A stretch of 64,000 bases of DNA from Rhizoclosmatium globosum (Eukaryota > Chytridiomycota > Chytridiomycetes > Chytridiales > Chytriomycetaceae), in assembly GCA_002104985.1 (NCBI GenBank), contig MCGO01000019.1:310001-374000 (forward strand), in the 5' to 3' direction. Position 1 is the stretch's first letter; each line of letters starts with the position of its first letter. Position numbers and translations under genes: made by a program. A model generated the notes under the pieces. That model saw nothing but the letters and a program-made list of their open reading frames with translations. It was not told where the DNA came from and made no database searches. Of the stretch, positions 10,995 to 22,214 are shown piece after piece.

Positions 10995-12878
10995 CTAAGA
11001 TAAACCGCATTCAATGTCACTTTTTGGAAAATAATATATCCTTACAATAACAATTGACTGCTCCTGATCCAGATCCCAACAACCTGGAATATCATCCACA
11101 ACAACAACATCATCCACCAAATCAAATAGCACAGCAAAAACCGACTTGCAGCGAGGTTGAGCAACGTGATGTTTCTTGAGGTTATCGTACTGGGGACGAG
11201 TTGAAATTCCACCGGCAATCGACTCAGCCCCACACAACTGTCTGAATAGTGCAACAACCCAGTCAACGCGGACTTGATCAGAATTGGACACAAAGTAAAT
11301 CTCGTAAAGCTTGCACAACTCTATGATTTGGACGACAGCATCAGATGCGAGCGCAACAGAGACTCCATCCCCAAGAGTGTGAAGACGGCTGGCAGGATAA
11401 TTGGTAATATCACATTGATCTCCGGCAATCAGAACGGTTAAATCCATGTCCAACAAGAGAGTAGACTTTTTTGCTTCTTTGAGGACAGCCCGTTCAGCCA
11501 GAAAAGTCGCCCTGAGGGATTTATAATTCACCTCATATAAGTCCGCACTGTTTGAATTAGAAACATCAAATAAGCTGGAAGCAAAACGTACTGGATCGAA
11601 TCAGTAGCTACAAGGTAATATCCGTGCCCCTTCTCGTCGCTCTTGAACCAACACGACTTCTTCTGTTCCAACAGAAACTTCAACAATTGTTCGTTCGAAG
11701 TGCCAGGAGCACAAGACAATCTTGCAATAAGGGTAGACGCTAGAGGGAGACTTTAAAAACGAATATAAAGAGAATGAAATTGAGATAGATACCTTGCGGG
11801 GTGGCAGCAAAAATTCGAAGGAATGGAGCATCCAAATAGCGCACAATTTGGCTTGTACGACCGATAAACGCATCAAATTGGGGGGTGTTGGTTATGTTGA
11901 TGCGATCGATGCCAAGCCAGTTTCGTTCGCTCGATGGGGCTGGTTGGATGAACTGGAAAATTGCACGACGTCGAGGAACTTCAAGCAACCCAAGAACTTC
12001 AGCAGTGGGCTGGGGAGGAGCCACAGCGATGGCGGATGATGGAGGAGCTGCTGGAGGAGTAGTGGTCGAAGGGCCAGCGGTTGCGGGTGGAGGTACGTCA
12101 ACAGCTGGTTTAGCTTTGATCGGAGACGGAGTCTTCGCCTGGAAGTCACTGAGGGACCGCTTATGGGTCGGAGTGTTGGGGGGGAAGACTGGATCCTCTT
12201 TTCCTGAATCCTTCAGAAAGGACACCTTCTTGGCCTAATTTTAAAAACATTTAATGGCAAGAGGAGAATGAGGGTATAAAAGTACCAATCGCTTGATAAG
12301 GCTGGGCTTCACTTGTTCGGGAGCCCCGAGACTGGACTGTTCAAGCCTAGTCGTAAGATTTTCAATTGTCAGAGTTTGGGCATTGTTCTTGACACGGAGG
12401 TATGCATTCTCCTCGGCCAATTGCACAATTGTTTCCAAAGCTGGTTCGTCAACTGAGCGACTTCCGTACAAGTAACGAAGAAGCGCCATTACAAAGGGCT
12501 TGCATGGCGTGAGGAAGTCAGGTTCTTTCTTTGTTGGACGTGGTCGGACAGAAGCAAGACGAAACATTTTCATATCATCCTTGAATTCCTCGGCAAAGTC
12601 GAGATAACCTTGATCTCTTCAATTTGAGATAAGTAACGAGGTCTGGAACTTTTTTCATTGTGGTTTCCAGCATGATATTGACATTGAAGAGAACGCCAAT
12701 GCAGCGACAGACTGACAGCTTCATCTGGAATCATCTCGCCAAGAGGTCCGATGAAGTGAAGTGAATCAGATCCTGGAGTTTCGGGGAGCCGAAGAAGACG
12801 AAGAGCTTGATCCTTGATGGGACATCTTGCAGTTGTTTGTTTTTTTTTGAAGGGAATTAACTTGAAGGGGAATTCCAA
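10995..12878 (-). CDS. FCP1/SCP-like HAD-family phosphatase
   Basis: The last exon carries the HAD aspartate-phosphatase signature DMDLT (form DxDxT) in STLLLDMDLTVL, then YEIYFVSNSDQVRVDWV (motif II region) and a VVVDDIPGCWDLDQ motif (acidic DD motif). This is the order of the FCP1/SCP phosphatases that act on the RNA polymerase II CTD. Clear introns lie at 11548-11591, 11740-11792 and 12235-12285. The middle is Pro/Ala-rich. The N-terminal exon (12570-12878) cannot be joined cleanly to the next one: three frames share protein-like segments near 12590-12700, implying an unseen intron or missing bases. Substrate is inferred from the family. A BRCT domain, usual in FCP1, is not seen. Confidence 0.6.
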
Positions 12879-13287
12879 AACAAGGATTTATAGTGTCACC
12901 AAAGTAGTAATAGCAAAATCCACTTTGGCGATGACATGATGTCATTGATTATAAATTCTCATCATGCCCTAAACATCATACACTGAAATTTCAGTCCTGC
13001 CAAAGTTTCAACTTGCTTCACGCATTCAATGAGGCTTTCCATTATTTTGTACAATCTGAAGATTACCCTGGTTGAGCGAAAGTCTGCTTTCTTTTTTGAC
13101 AGTATGAACACATCACTACATGGTAAGTTTTTTGGCTTTGAACATTTCTGACTGCAGACATCTTTTATTTTTGGATTTCTGTTGACTTGAGAATGAAATG
13201 CTTGTATTTCTCTTAGGAGGACTCATCAGTCCCAATACCTAATGTTCAATTATTAAGTTCCAGGCATTGGTAAAAACCAGAATTAAC
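12879..13287. other. Intergenic region between the FCP1-like gene and PRP17
   Basis: About 400 bp with no supported ORF. It should contain the promoter of the FCP1-like gene and the 3' UTR of PRP17. I see no other structure. Confidence 0.5.
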
Positions 13288-15250
13288 TTACTTGATTGTT
13301 CCATCCCATGAACAAGTTGCAACTTTGGAACTCTCATGAGGATGCCATTCACATCCCATCACTACGTTTTCATGGCACTTCAGCTTCTTGTAAACTTTAC
13401 ATGTTTTCCAGTCCCAGAACCAAACTCGACCTTCAGAGTCTCCGCTCATGATAAACCTTCCATCAGGTGAAAAGCCAGGCTGACAGGCGTATCCAGCAAT
13501 CAAATGACCCTTAAAAACCTTCTTGCGTTGAAGCTTGAAACGATCACGGGCTGAATAAATAAGGATTTGGTTGTCAAGGGATTGGCATGCAAGCCAGCTC
13601 TCTGCATCTCTGTTAGTTCAGAAACATGTTAAAACAAACAAAACTCAACTGCTAGGATGGAGGGTGACAGCAGGCATAGAATGCATATCAGGTTCGGCAA
13701 TGTATTTGATGACAACAGGAATATCGTACTCCCACGCCCGTAACGTTTTGTCATCGGAAGTGGTAACAAATCTGCGATTATCATCCACGAATGTAATCGT
13801 GTTTACAGCACCCAAGTGCTGTCATACTGTTGGACAATCTTTCCTGAGTTTATATCAAACTGATAGACTTTCTTGTCCGCACAGCCAGCTAAGAAGACGT
13901 TTTGTTTTCCAGGGTTAATTTAATACAGTACGGGATTCGTCTTGTGCTGAACGATCGAATGCATTGGCCTAAGGACAAGTTAGTTTCATTTGGAGTGAAA
14001 AACAAAAGCTCACCAGTCTCAGTGTCCCAAAGCTTGATCCATTTATCGTAACTGCAGCTCAAAAACCGTTTTCCGTCGTTTGAGAAATCGATTGCTTTCA
14101 CAGCCTTGCTGTGTCCCATAAATGTGCGCAAACATTTTCGCTCGTTGTAAACATCCCAGAGCTGGAACTTCTATCAGTGCTGCGTCTTACACACAGTAAG
14201 ATGAAACAACAAACCTTGACTTTAGTGTCCATACTAGCACTGAGTAGCAAGTGAGCAGTCTGTGGCAAGAACTTGATTTGGTTTACTCCCTTTGTGTGGC
14301 CGGTCCAGGTATGTATAAGCCTATTGGGGATAAAGCACTCCTTTGATCCAGGTTCTCCTTGCAAGTTAACTCCATCAATATCAGTTGGAGCATGCATATA
14401 GGTACGTCCCAAGTAATCGTACTCTGAAGTACCGTGGAAAATGGACTTTTCTTTTCCAGGTTCAGCGAGCACTTCAGCAGCCTTGACAGCAGCGACAGTG
14501 GGAGTACTGACCAACGCAGCCTCAAGAGCAGCCTTTTCTTCTTCTGTTGGGCCGGCCAACCCGCGTTCCTCATCTTCATCAGCGTATCCCGCCCAGGGAC
14601 CTTGGTATCCACCTACAACACTGGGATCTCCTTTTGGTTTCCTCTTTCGTTTGACATCGTTCTTTGTGTTTCGCTCGTAGATGGTAGCGCCTTACACACA
14701 GTTAACATGGCGGTAAACAATGCGAGTACGGAAGACACACCTCCAAACTCTGCGATTTTAGCAGCATTTCCAATTAATTCGCTTTGGCTGTTTGGATTTA
14801 CTGTGTAGCCGTAGTTGAGATATGTTCGTTCCATTGTTGAGAAGGTGTGTTCTGAAATGGCATGTTCCTCCACAAAACCTAATATGATTGATTGAGTTGA
14901 AGTGGATAAGCACGAAGGGAAGCAGTCGAACCAGTCAGTATGTTCTTGTTGACTGCTTCTTGCTGGAATGGATTTGAGGGACCACAAGAGGCTTCGCAAG
15001 GTCTTCATAGGGCACATTGTGAGTAATTTCGGTAGTTTTTACGCCTGGAAGAAAGCGAAACTCAGACAGATCCTGCGAGTGTGGGTTGGGTGCGCAGTCA
15101 GTTGTGAGTGTTTAACCAAACAAAACCAACTTCAGTGTTCACTTCTGGCGCAGCATCGACTTTGATTCGTTTTGAGATTGCGACTGAAGAAGACGCGGCG
15201 TCCTCGGATCCACTTGCGTTTTCAGAGTCGTAATGAACAAGTGAATTCAT
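13288..15250 (-). CDS. PRP17: Pre-mRNA-processing factor 17 (WD40 splicing factor)
   Basis: This is a second-step splicing factor (Prp17/Cdc40) of the spliceosome. The family-specific linker [17 protein letters not shown] followed by [14 protein letters not shown](I/L)P and [17 protein letters not shown] is present. WD40 blades follow ([46 protein letters not shown]), ending with the [19 protein letters not shown] and [19 protein letters not shown] blade. The start at 15250 begins [17 protein letters not shown], matching the acidic N-terminus, and is followed by the APEV motif. At least six exons are needed; some junctions around 14150-14230 and 13600-13870 are only approximate. It ends 26 bp downstream-to-start from TRM10 on the same strand. 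Confidence 0.9.
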
Positions 15251-15276
15251 TTGGAAGAGAGAAAACTTATTCATTA

Positions 15277-16231
15277 TTATTTATCTTGCTCTTCTTCCTC
15301 TTCTTCGACATTTGTCTCTTCGTCCTCTTCTCCGTCATCGTTTTCGTCCTCATTATCCTCGTCGTCACCATTTTTATCCTCATCGTCTCCATCCTTTCCT
15401 TGTTCCTCTTTGCTCTTTCCTTTCTTCGTAGGCTTTGGAGCAATCTTCCTTTGAGGAATCACATGCAAGAATGCCTCCTTCCAATCCTTCGTTTCAAGAT
15501 ATTTGACCATAATCTCAAGAACTGATTCACAGTCAGCACCCTGCGAGACGCCATCTTGATATATTCCCCGATCGGAAGTTGAGCAGTTTTCAACCCTGCA
15601 GCTTCGGCGCGATTGAGGCATAGATTCTTGTATCGATTACGATCCACAATGCCCCCAATGATGTATGCCTTTGTCTCATCCAAGTCTTCCAATACAGTTG
15701 TCGAATCTGCAGTGAGGTATACAATATTGTCCTTATCTGGGATAGCTTCCAATAACGGTTTCTCATCAATTGCAAGTTTCCACTGCTTCCAGTCCTTTTG
15801 CGTCCTGTTCATGACAGCCGACAGGGCACTGCCCACGCCACACACACTCAGTTGAACCGGGACAACGGCGCGTCTATTTTCAGCATAAGAGCGTCCGAGC
15901 TGGCGCGCCATCGACATTACTTCCTTGTCGTTCATCATTTGTTTCCCGTCGTCGCCGCGCTCAAAGTCGCAGTCGATGACGACACGCACGTTGCTCGAGG
16001 GTCGTTGCGGATCGAGTTTGAGCGATCGCGGCTTTGGCTTTTGCGGAGCGTCTCCGCGGCGCCGGGCCTCCTTCGCGGCAACTTTCTTGGCCTTCTTCAG
16101 CGCCCGCCGTTCGTCCGCGCCTGCTGCCCACTTCTCTTCTTTGCGCTGCCGTTTAGCGCGTTCTTCGACAGTGGCGCTTCAGGTGCCGAAACTGCCTCGG
16201 CTGGTGTTGTTGTTGGTTCCGTCTCAGCCAT
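15277..16231 (-). CDS. TRM10: tRNA (guanine-9-N1)-methyltransferase Trm10 (two apparent frameshifts)
   Basis: Trm10 is a SPOUT-fold enzyme that methylates G9 of tRNAs. The N-terminus has the basic KRQRKEEKWAAG motif. The core has RVVIDCDFE, IVYLTADS, AYIIGGIVDRNRYKNLCLNRA, TAQLPIGEYIKMASRRVLT and YLETKDWKEAFLHVIPQRK, all in family order. A very acidic Asp/Glu tail ends the protein. Two breaks occur: at 16152-16155 (in the SKNALKR-type motif) and at about 15521-15523 (between VLTVNQ and VLEIMVKYLE). In both, one added base gives the expected sequence. The start at 16231 lies only 32 bp from the divergent F-BAR gene. Confidence 0.88.
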
Positions 16232-16263
16232 TTCTGAAGCTGTTTATTGAGTTGAAAAAAAAG
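16232..16263. promoter_or_regulatory. 32-bp spacer between divergent start codons (TRM10 / F-BAR gene)
   Basis: The start codons of TRM10 (16231, minus) and the F-BAR gene (16264, plus) are 32 bp apart, so their 5' UTRs must overlap the neighbour's coding region or be extremely short. The spacer contains an A-run (16254-16262) before the plus-strand ATG. No TATA box is recognisable. Confidence 0.45.
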
Positions 16264-18055
16264 ATGACAGCTTCAACTGCCACAACTTCGAGTGCGAACT
16301 TTTGCAACGCATTCTGGGTGAGTCTTTGACATAATCAAACGCGTTATTCGTACACTCAAACTCAAATCTCGAAGGGTGACCCAGTAGCCGGCTTCGATGC
16401 TCTCATGTCAAGAATGAAACAAGGCAAACAAATGACAAAGAGCCTCCTGAACATTTTCAAAGAGAGAGCCCAAATGGAAGAAGAATATTCCAAAAAGCTG
16501 CTGAAGCTAGCAAAAGGGTTCACGCCTTTTGAGGAAGTTGGGTGAGCATCACTGACTGCATTTAGCGGGATACTAGTATTGACCCACCAGCCGCAGAACA
16601 ATGAAAGAAACGCTGTGCGTCCTGAAAGCAGAGCTTGAAACTTCGGCGAGAATGCATACGAGTGTTGCAAACGAAATCAAATCACAACTTGAAGTTCCGT
16701 GCATCGAGTTTATCAAACTACAATCGGGAGTCAGGAAGAATGTAATGAATTCAATATTCGTTCAGAATCTCGGAAATAACCATCGTTTCCAGTTTGAATC
16801 AATTATCGACAGACAACTTAAGATGAAATCAGCCACATACACAGCCGCCAATAAAGCCCGCGAAAAGTACATTTCAAAGTGCCAGGAGGTCAACCACTTG
16901 ATGTTTCAGAAACCGGGACTGCCTCCAGCGGATTTAGAGAAGGTTGGATTCCCTCCCTTCAACACTTGCATCTAATTAAACTTCGATAGGTCAAGGCCAA
17001 AGTCAAAAAGTGTCAGGAACAAGCTAAGCATTACGATATCGAATATTTGTCACTCGTGGAACAGCACAATGAGATCCAAAAAACGTGGCAGGAAGATTTT
17101 GCCATTACATGTCGAGAATGTCAAAAGCTCGAAGAAGAACGATTTGAATTCTTTTACACGCGACTGTGGACTTATGCAAATATCATGTCTTCCGTTTGTG
17201 TTTCTAACGATGAGGTATGGAATCGTTGTTCCAAACAATAGTAACTTAAGCAATAGTCTTATGAGCGACTAAGAGTTTCTCTTGAATCATGCGACCTTCA
17301 AAAAGACTTGAACATACTTATTGAATCTTGTTCCACTGGATCGTCGCCCCCTGCTCCCCTTGAATATGTCAACTTTTACACCGGATCATCACTTCGACCG
17401 CTAGATGCACTGCCTTTTAAAAGAGTCGATTCAGCCAAATCGCATATACATTCTATTTCAGAATATAGACCTCAATTACAAACAACAGAAGTTGTCACTG
17501 AACCAAAACAAGAATTGGAATCCAACAATACCAGTATCGGAAAGTGGGCAGTAAACTCAATAGCTGGATTCTTTGGCCTACATAAAACTCAAGAACCGAA
17601 TAGTAATCAATCTCGCTCAGGCCAAAATTTATCCGACGCAGTGGAAGAGAAGGAGAGTCGTGTTGAGGCTGTCATTTGCAGCTCGCCTGAAAACTGCTCA
17701 GAAGATGATCAACAAGTATTTGAATATGACCCTTTTGATGTTCCGGAGCATATCCAGGTCCTGTTTCAAGGTAATGCCGTATGGGGTTTCCTTATCTATC
17801 TGACCATTGGAGTTAGTGATGGTGACCCACAACTACACAGCAGAGCGATTTGAAGAATTAACTATCCATGCCGGGCAAATCTTACCTGTGATCGCGACAT
17901 ACGAAGATGGGTAAGCCGTTTTTTTGAAGTTCCGATTGGTTCCGATCTTGCCGAAATTTGACATTCCACCACAGCTGGAACGAAGCCGTTTTACGGATAA
18001 TGGTCACTTACGAAAAGGATTCTATCCCTCGAATTTCACAGAAGAACTGCAATAA
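16264..18055 (+). CDS. F-BAR domain protein with C-terminal SH3 domain
   Basis: The first residues (MTASTATTSSANFCNAFW, then after an intron GDPVAGFDALMSRMKQGKQM) and the KERAQMEEEYSKKLLKLAK helix are the classic FCH start. A long helical region follows (KAREKYISKCQEVNHL, QEQAKHYDIEYLSLVEQHN), so this is an F-BAR membrane-curvature protein of the Bzz1/Imp2/Cdc15/PSTPIP type, acting at the actin cortex, endocytic sites or cytokinetic ring. The C-terminus is an SH3 domain: ALYDYTAE-like HNYTAERFEELTIHAG, then GWNEAVLR. The printed frame then goes wrong at 17995-17996. With one more G it continues DNGHLRKGFYPSNFTEELQ and stops at 18053-18055. The middle is Ser/Glu-rich. Six or more exons. Confidence 0.85.
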
Positions 18056-18167
18056 ATGCGTCATGTTGATATTCTGTTATCCTTATCGATGACTCAGATT
18101 TTGGGAGACAAATACCTCACAGCACGTTTTCGTTTCTCAACAAAACAACCCAACAAAAACACACATC

Positions 18168-19435
18168 ATGTCCTCAGGAATTCTTTCCCTTGTCAAGCCA
18201 GGAGTTATCACTGGTGACGACGTTACCAAGGTCTTCCAATACGCTCAAGACCACGGATTTGCCATCCCAGGTAAAACTAATACTCAACACTCAAGCAACT
18301 GTGTGATCACATTATAAACTTACAATTTCGTCTAGCTGTCAACTGTACCTCTTCCTCAACCGTCAACGCCGTCCTTGAGGCTGCCCGTGAGATCAAGTCT
18401 CCAGTCGTTATTCAGTTCTCTCACGGAGGTGCTGCTTTTTACGCTGGAAAGGGTATCTCCAACAAGAACGATGCCGCTTCTATTGCCGGTGCCATTGCCG
18501 GTGCTCACCACGTCCGTTTGATGGCTAAGCACTACGGGTAAGGGGGTGATTTTGCTTATCTACCAGCTCCTCCAACTTTTCGCTAATTTATCTTGGTTTG
18601 CAGAGTTCCAGTCATCTTGCACTCTGACCACTGTGCCAAGAAGTTGCTCGGCTGGTTCGATGGTATGCTCGCTGCTGATGAGGAGTACTTCAAGGTATGA
18701 TAAACTCGTCCACCCTCAAACAAAATACTGATGAATTTATAACCATAGCTCCACGGCGAGCCACTTTTCTCCTCCCACATGCTCGATCTCTCTGAGGAGC
18801 CACTCGAGGAGAACGTCCACATCTCAAAGGAGTACTTGAAGCGTATGGCTGCCATCAACTTGTACCTCGAGATTGAGCTCGGTATCACTGGAGGAGAGGA
18901 GGACGGAGTCGACAACTCTGCCGTCGACAACGCTGCCCTCTACTCCCAGCCACAGGACATCCTCTACGCCCACAAGGAGCTTTCCGAGGTTTCCCCACGC
19001 TTCACTATCGCTGCTGCCTTCGGTAACGTTCACGGAGTCTACAAGCCAGGAAACGTCAAGCTCCATCCAGAGCTCTTGGCTGGATTCCAAACCCACGTTA
19101 CTGAGCAGCTTAAGATTGCCGACACCAAGCCAGTCTTCTTTGTCTTCCACGGTGGATCAGGTTCTACTGAGCAGGAGATCCAGACTGCCGTTTCTGCTGG
19201 AGTTGTCAAGATGAACATTGACACTGACACTCAATGGGCTTACTGGAACGGTTTGAGAGTCTTCTACGAGGAGAAGAAGGGATACCTCCAGGGACAGATT
19301 GGTAACCCAGAGGGTGAGGAGAAGCCAAACAAGAAGTACTACGACCCACGTGTCTGGGTTCGTAAGTCTGAGGAGACTATGATTGTTCGTCTCAAGGAGG
19401 CTTTCGCCAACTTGAACGGTGTCAACGTTTTGTAA
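18168..19435 (+). CDS. FBA1: Fructose-bisphosphate aldolase, class II (zinc-dependent)
   Basis: It cleaves fructose-1,6-bisphosphate to DHAP and glyceraldehyde-3-phosphate in the cytosol using Zn2+. Zinc and substrate motifs are visible: VILHSDHCAKK (zinc His), the catalytic-loop ELGITGGEEDGV, GNVHGVYKPGNVKL (zinc His), VFHGGSGS (zinc His) and KMNIDTDTQWA. Introns lie at 18271-18335, 18538-18603 and 18695-18748. The start at 18168 (MSSGILSLVKPGVITGDDV) matches fungal Fba1 in length and sequence. Codon use is strongly C/G-ending (GCC, ACC, AAG, CTC), as in highly expressed genes. No frame break was found in this gene. Confidence 0.95.
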
Positions 19436-19527
19436 AAGCTTGAGATGCATTTCTGTCTCTGTTTCATTCCCAATAAACATCGCGTAATTTGTTTGTACTG
19501 CAGTTTTGTTTATTTTCGAGATTTAAA

Positions 19528-20387
19528 TCAGATGCATGAAGTGCGCAACACTTGATCATCATCCTCGAAATTGCGAACAAATCTCAATACACGATTCTTC
19601 CATGCTCCCACCAACTCTTTCACTTCAGGATCACTTTCCCAGACACCAAATGCAGTCCAACAAGCCACCAAAAATAACACAATCCAATATCCATAGCCAA
19701 CACCTCCTTTCTTCTTTTCTTTGGGAAACCCAACAGTCAAAGCAAAACTTTCAGCCATTTCACTTCCTCTGAATTGAGTCTGAACGCGTCCTGTGGGATC
19801 AATGTATCCAGAAACACCTTCTTTGGAGTCACATCGTAAAATACCAAACCCATTTTCCACAGCACGTTGCGCTGCCATTTTCATGTGCACAAGACCAACG
19901 GACACGTCCCAGATTCCAGCCGGACTCAGAACAAGATCGATGAAGTGTGAAGAGGGAAAGAGAGACGGGTGATCCATTGCGTGCCAGAATTCGCAGCGTA
20001 GACCCATGAGCCCCACGTTACAAATGGCGATACAATAGATACAACGCGCCACCAAACAACCCAAACAAAAACAAACACTTTGCGACTCACAAACATTGGC
20101 GCAACAGATGCAAATGTGATAAGCAATCCACTGAAGACACCGCCAACTGTCCCGCTCAATCCAAGGGCAACACCAACAACAAGGACTACTCTCAAGGCAA
20201 GGCTGTGGGAAGTGCGAGCAAGGAATAGAAGAAGAGGGAGCACGAGGAGTCCCGCCTCAGTCGTACTTGCAAGAACCAGGCTTGCCACTGTGATTCCTGC
20301 CAGTTGCATTTGGTGTGCATAGAGTAAGGATGTGACTTGTGCCAAATGTGACGGCGAGGAGGGAAGGGCTGCAAATGAGGACTCCAT
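19528..20387 (-). CDS. Lnt-like (apolipoprotein N-acyltransferase-type) membrane protein, shortened nitrilase part
   Basis: The N-terminal half (from 20387) is almost all hydrophobic, giving several predicted transmembrane helices. The C-terminal half, in another frame, has the end of a carbon-nitrogen hydrolase fold: FIDLVLSPAGIWD, MAAQRAVENGFGILRCDSKE and GVSGYIDPTGRV. A final membrane helix (YGYWIVLFLVACWTAFGVW) and a basic/acidic tail follow. Helices-nitrilase-helix is the Lnt architecture. The region that should carry the catalytic Glu and Lys is absent. The nucleophile Cys is uncertain. The join between halves near 20000-20090 is unresolved; a GTGAGT donor near 20095 is one option. It could be a degenerate or repurposed Lnt homologue. 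It is convergent with FBA1. Confidence 0.45.
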
Positions 20388-20733
20388 TTTTGCACCATTT
20401 TTGCCTTTCCTCCTTTCAGGCTCCATGCACACTAACGCTCTCACATTATTCAGTGCCACATGACATGTGCATTGTATTGACGGAATAATCCGGATCATTG
20501 GACGCGAGCCGGAATCCCTTTCCTGAAACATCCGAAAGCTACACCCGTTCCAGGGTAACACAAGGGCTCTTTTGTCCCCGTTCAGTTACTATTTAGTCAG
20601 ATTCTTAAATAAATCTTCAAAATAATCTGGGACATGTAACTCGGATACGTGAGATATGTTGTTCGCGAGGGAATACGGTCAATATGAAAGCCGCCTCCTC
20701 CAAAAAGTCGGGTGTCAAAAAACACTTCCAAAA
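20388..20733. other. Divergent intergenic region upstream of the class I aldolase
   Basis: About 350 bp between the Lnt-like start and the aldolase ATG. It is expected to hold both promoters. A frame from 20656 extends the aldolase upstream in phase, but it lacks family similarity and I treat it as 5' UTR. No element was recognised. Confidence 0.4.
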
Positions 20734-22071
20734 ATGGCTACTCAATGCGCTGCCCCTGCCCACTTCAAGGCCGAACTTGCCCAAACTGCTGCTGCTATCG
20801 TTGCTGCTGGTAAAGGAATCTTGGCCGCCGATGAATCCACTGGAACCATTGGTAAGCTTTTATACCTATCCCACTTTCATAACTCAAAACTGAAAACCCT
20901 ACTCGTTAAAAAGGAAAGCGATTTGCCGCCATCAGTCTCGACAACGTTGAGGAAAACAGACGTGCCTACCGTGAACTCTTGTTCTCTGCTGGTCCAGGTT
21001 AGTTGTGTTTTGTTTGCTATGCGCCACTTCGATTCTCATCAAACATTCCAGAGCTCAAGAACTACATCGGAGGAGTCATCTTGTACGAGGAGACCCTCTT
21101 CCAGAAGGATGCTACTGGAAAGCCATTTGCTGACGTTCTTCGTGAGCAGGGCATTTACGTTGGAATTAAGACGTGAGTCCCGAGTATTTCCGATATCATG
21201 TTGTCAACCTCATGGCTCACCCCTTTCTCTCATTGCAGTGACATGGGAGTCGTTGTTCTTCCAGGAACCGACGGAGAAACTACCACTCAAGGTCTCGATG
21301 GAATGGCTGAACGATGGTTCGTATTTTTGACAGAATCCTGCAAAACAACCATAGACTTACCAACCAAAAACCTTTTAAAAAACACAGTGCCAAATACTAC
21401 AAAGCTGGAGCCCGATTTGCCAAGTGGCGTTGTGTCCTTAAGATTGGAAACGGATGCCCAACTCAACTCGCTATGGAAGAGAATGCCAACGTTCTCGCCC
21501 GTTACGCCGCCATCTGCCAATCCCAAGGTCTCGTCCCAATCGTCGAGCCAGAGATTCTCATGGATGGAGACCACGACCTTGCCAAGGCCGTCCAGGTCAC
21601 TGAAGACGTGATTGCCCATGTCTACAAGGCTCTTTCCCTCCACCACATTTTCCTCGAGGGTACCCTCTTGAAGCCAAACATGGTCTGCCCAGGACAAGAC
21701 TGCAAGACCAAGTATTCCCCAGCCCAGATTGGTGAGGCTACTGCTACTGTCTTGAGACGCACTGTTCCACCAGCTGTTCCAGGAGTTACTTTCTTGTCTG
21801 GTGGTCAGTCTGAGGAGGAGGCTACTATCCACTTGAACGAGATCAACAAGTTCCCAGGACCAAAGCCATGGGCTCTCACTTTCTCATATGGACGCGCTCT
21901 CCAGGCTACTGTCATCAAGACTTGGGCTGGAAAGAAGGAAAACGTGAAGGCTGCTCAGGCTGCTCTCTTGCTTCGAGCCAAGGCCAACTCTGAGGCTGTG
22001 TTGGAAAGTACGCTGGTTCTGCTGCCGGAACTGGATCTGAGTCTTTGTATGTCAAGGACTACAAGTACTAA
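20734..22071 (+). CDS. Fructose-bisphosphate aldolase, class I (Schiff-base type)
   Basis: It catalyses the same reaction as the class II enzyme, but through a lysine Schiff base and without metal. Motifs include [88 protein letters not shown] and the Schiff-base lysine in LLKPNMV. Next come [17 protein letters not shown] and FSYGRALQ. Introns begin near 20850, 20998, 21173 and 21314. The printed frame derails at 22003-22004. One extra G restores a C-terminus ending in VKDYKY, and class I aldolases end with a catalytically important tyrosine. The start at 20734 matches family length. This enzyme class is unusual in fungi. Confidence 0.92.
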
Positions 22072-22214
22072 ATCCCTGACTGTGCTTTGAGCGTGTGTTT
22101 GTTCGCTATTCGTTCCTAATTATCCTTTATTGTATAATTTACTAGTATTTCGCTTTGATTTTCTTTTTCATCTTTGACATCCAAAAGCCAAAAACCTTCC
22201 CCGAAATCTCGATC

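Noticed and set aside
11794..12238. Plus-strand ORFs opposite the FCP1-like gene
   Set aside because: They are antisense shadows of a Pro/Ala-rich coding region with clear introns on the minus strand.
13571..13918. 115-codon plus-strand ORF
   Set aside because: It lies opposite WD40 exons and introns of PRP17, which have convincing family sequence.
15172..15525. Plus-strand Leu/Ile/Phe-rich ORF that looks like a membrane protein
   Set aside because: It is the complement of the acidic GAA/GAT-rich tail of TRM10. Hydrophobicity there is a reading artefact.
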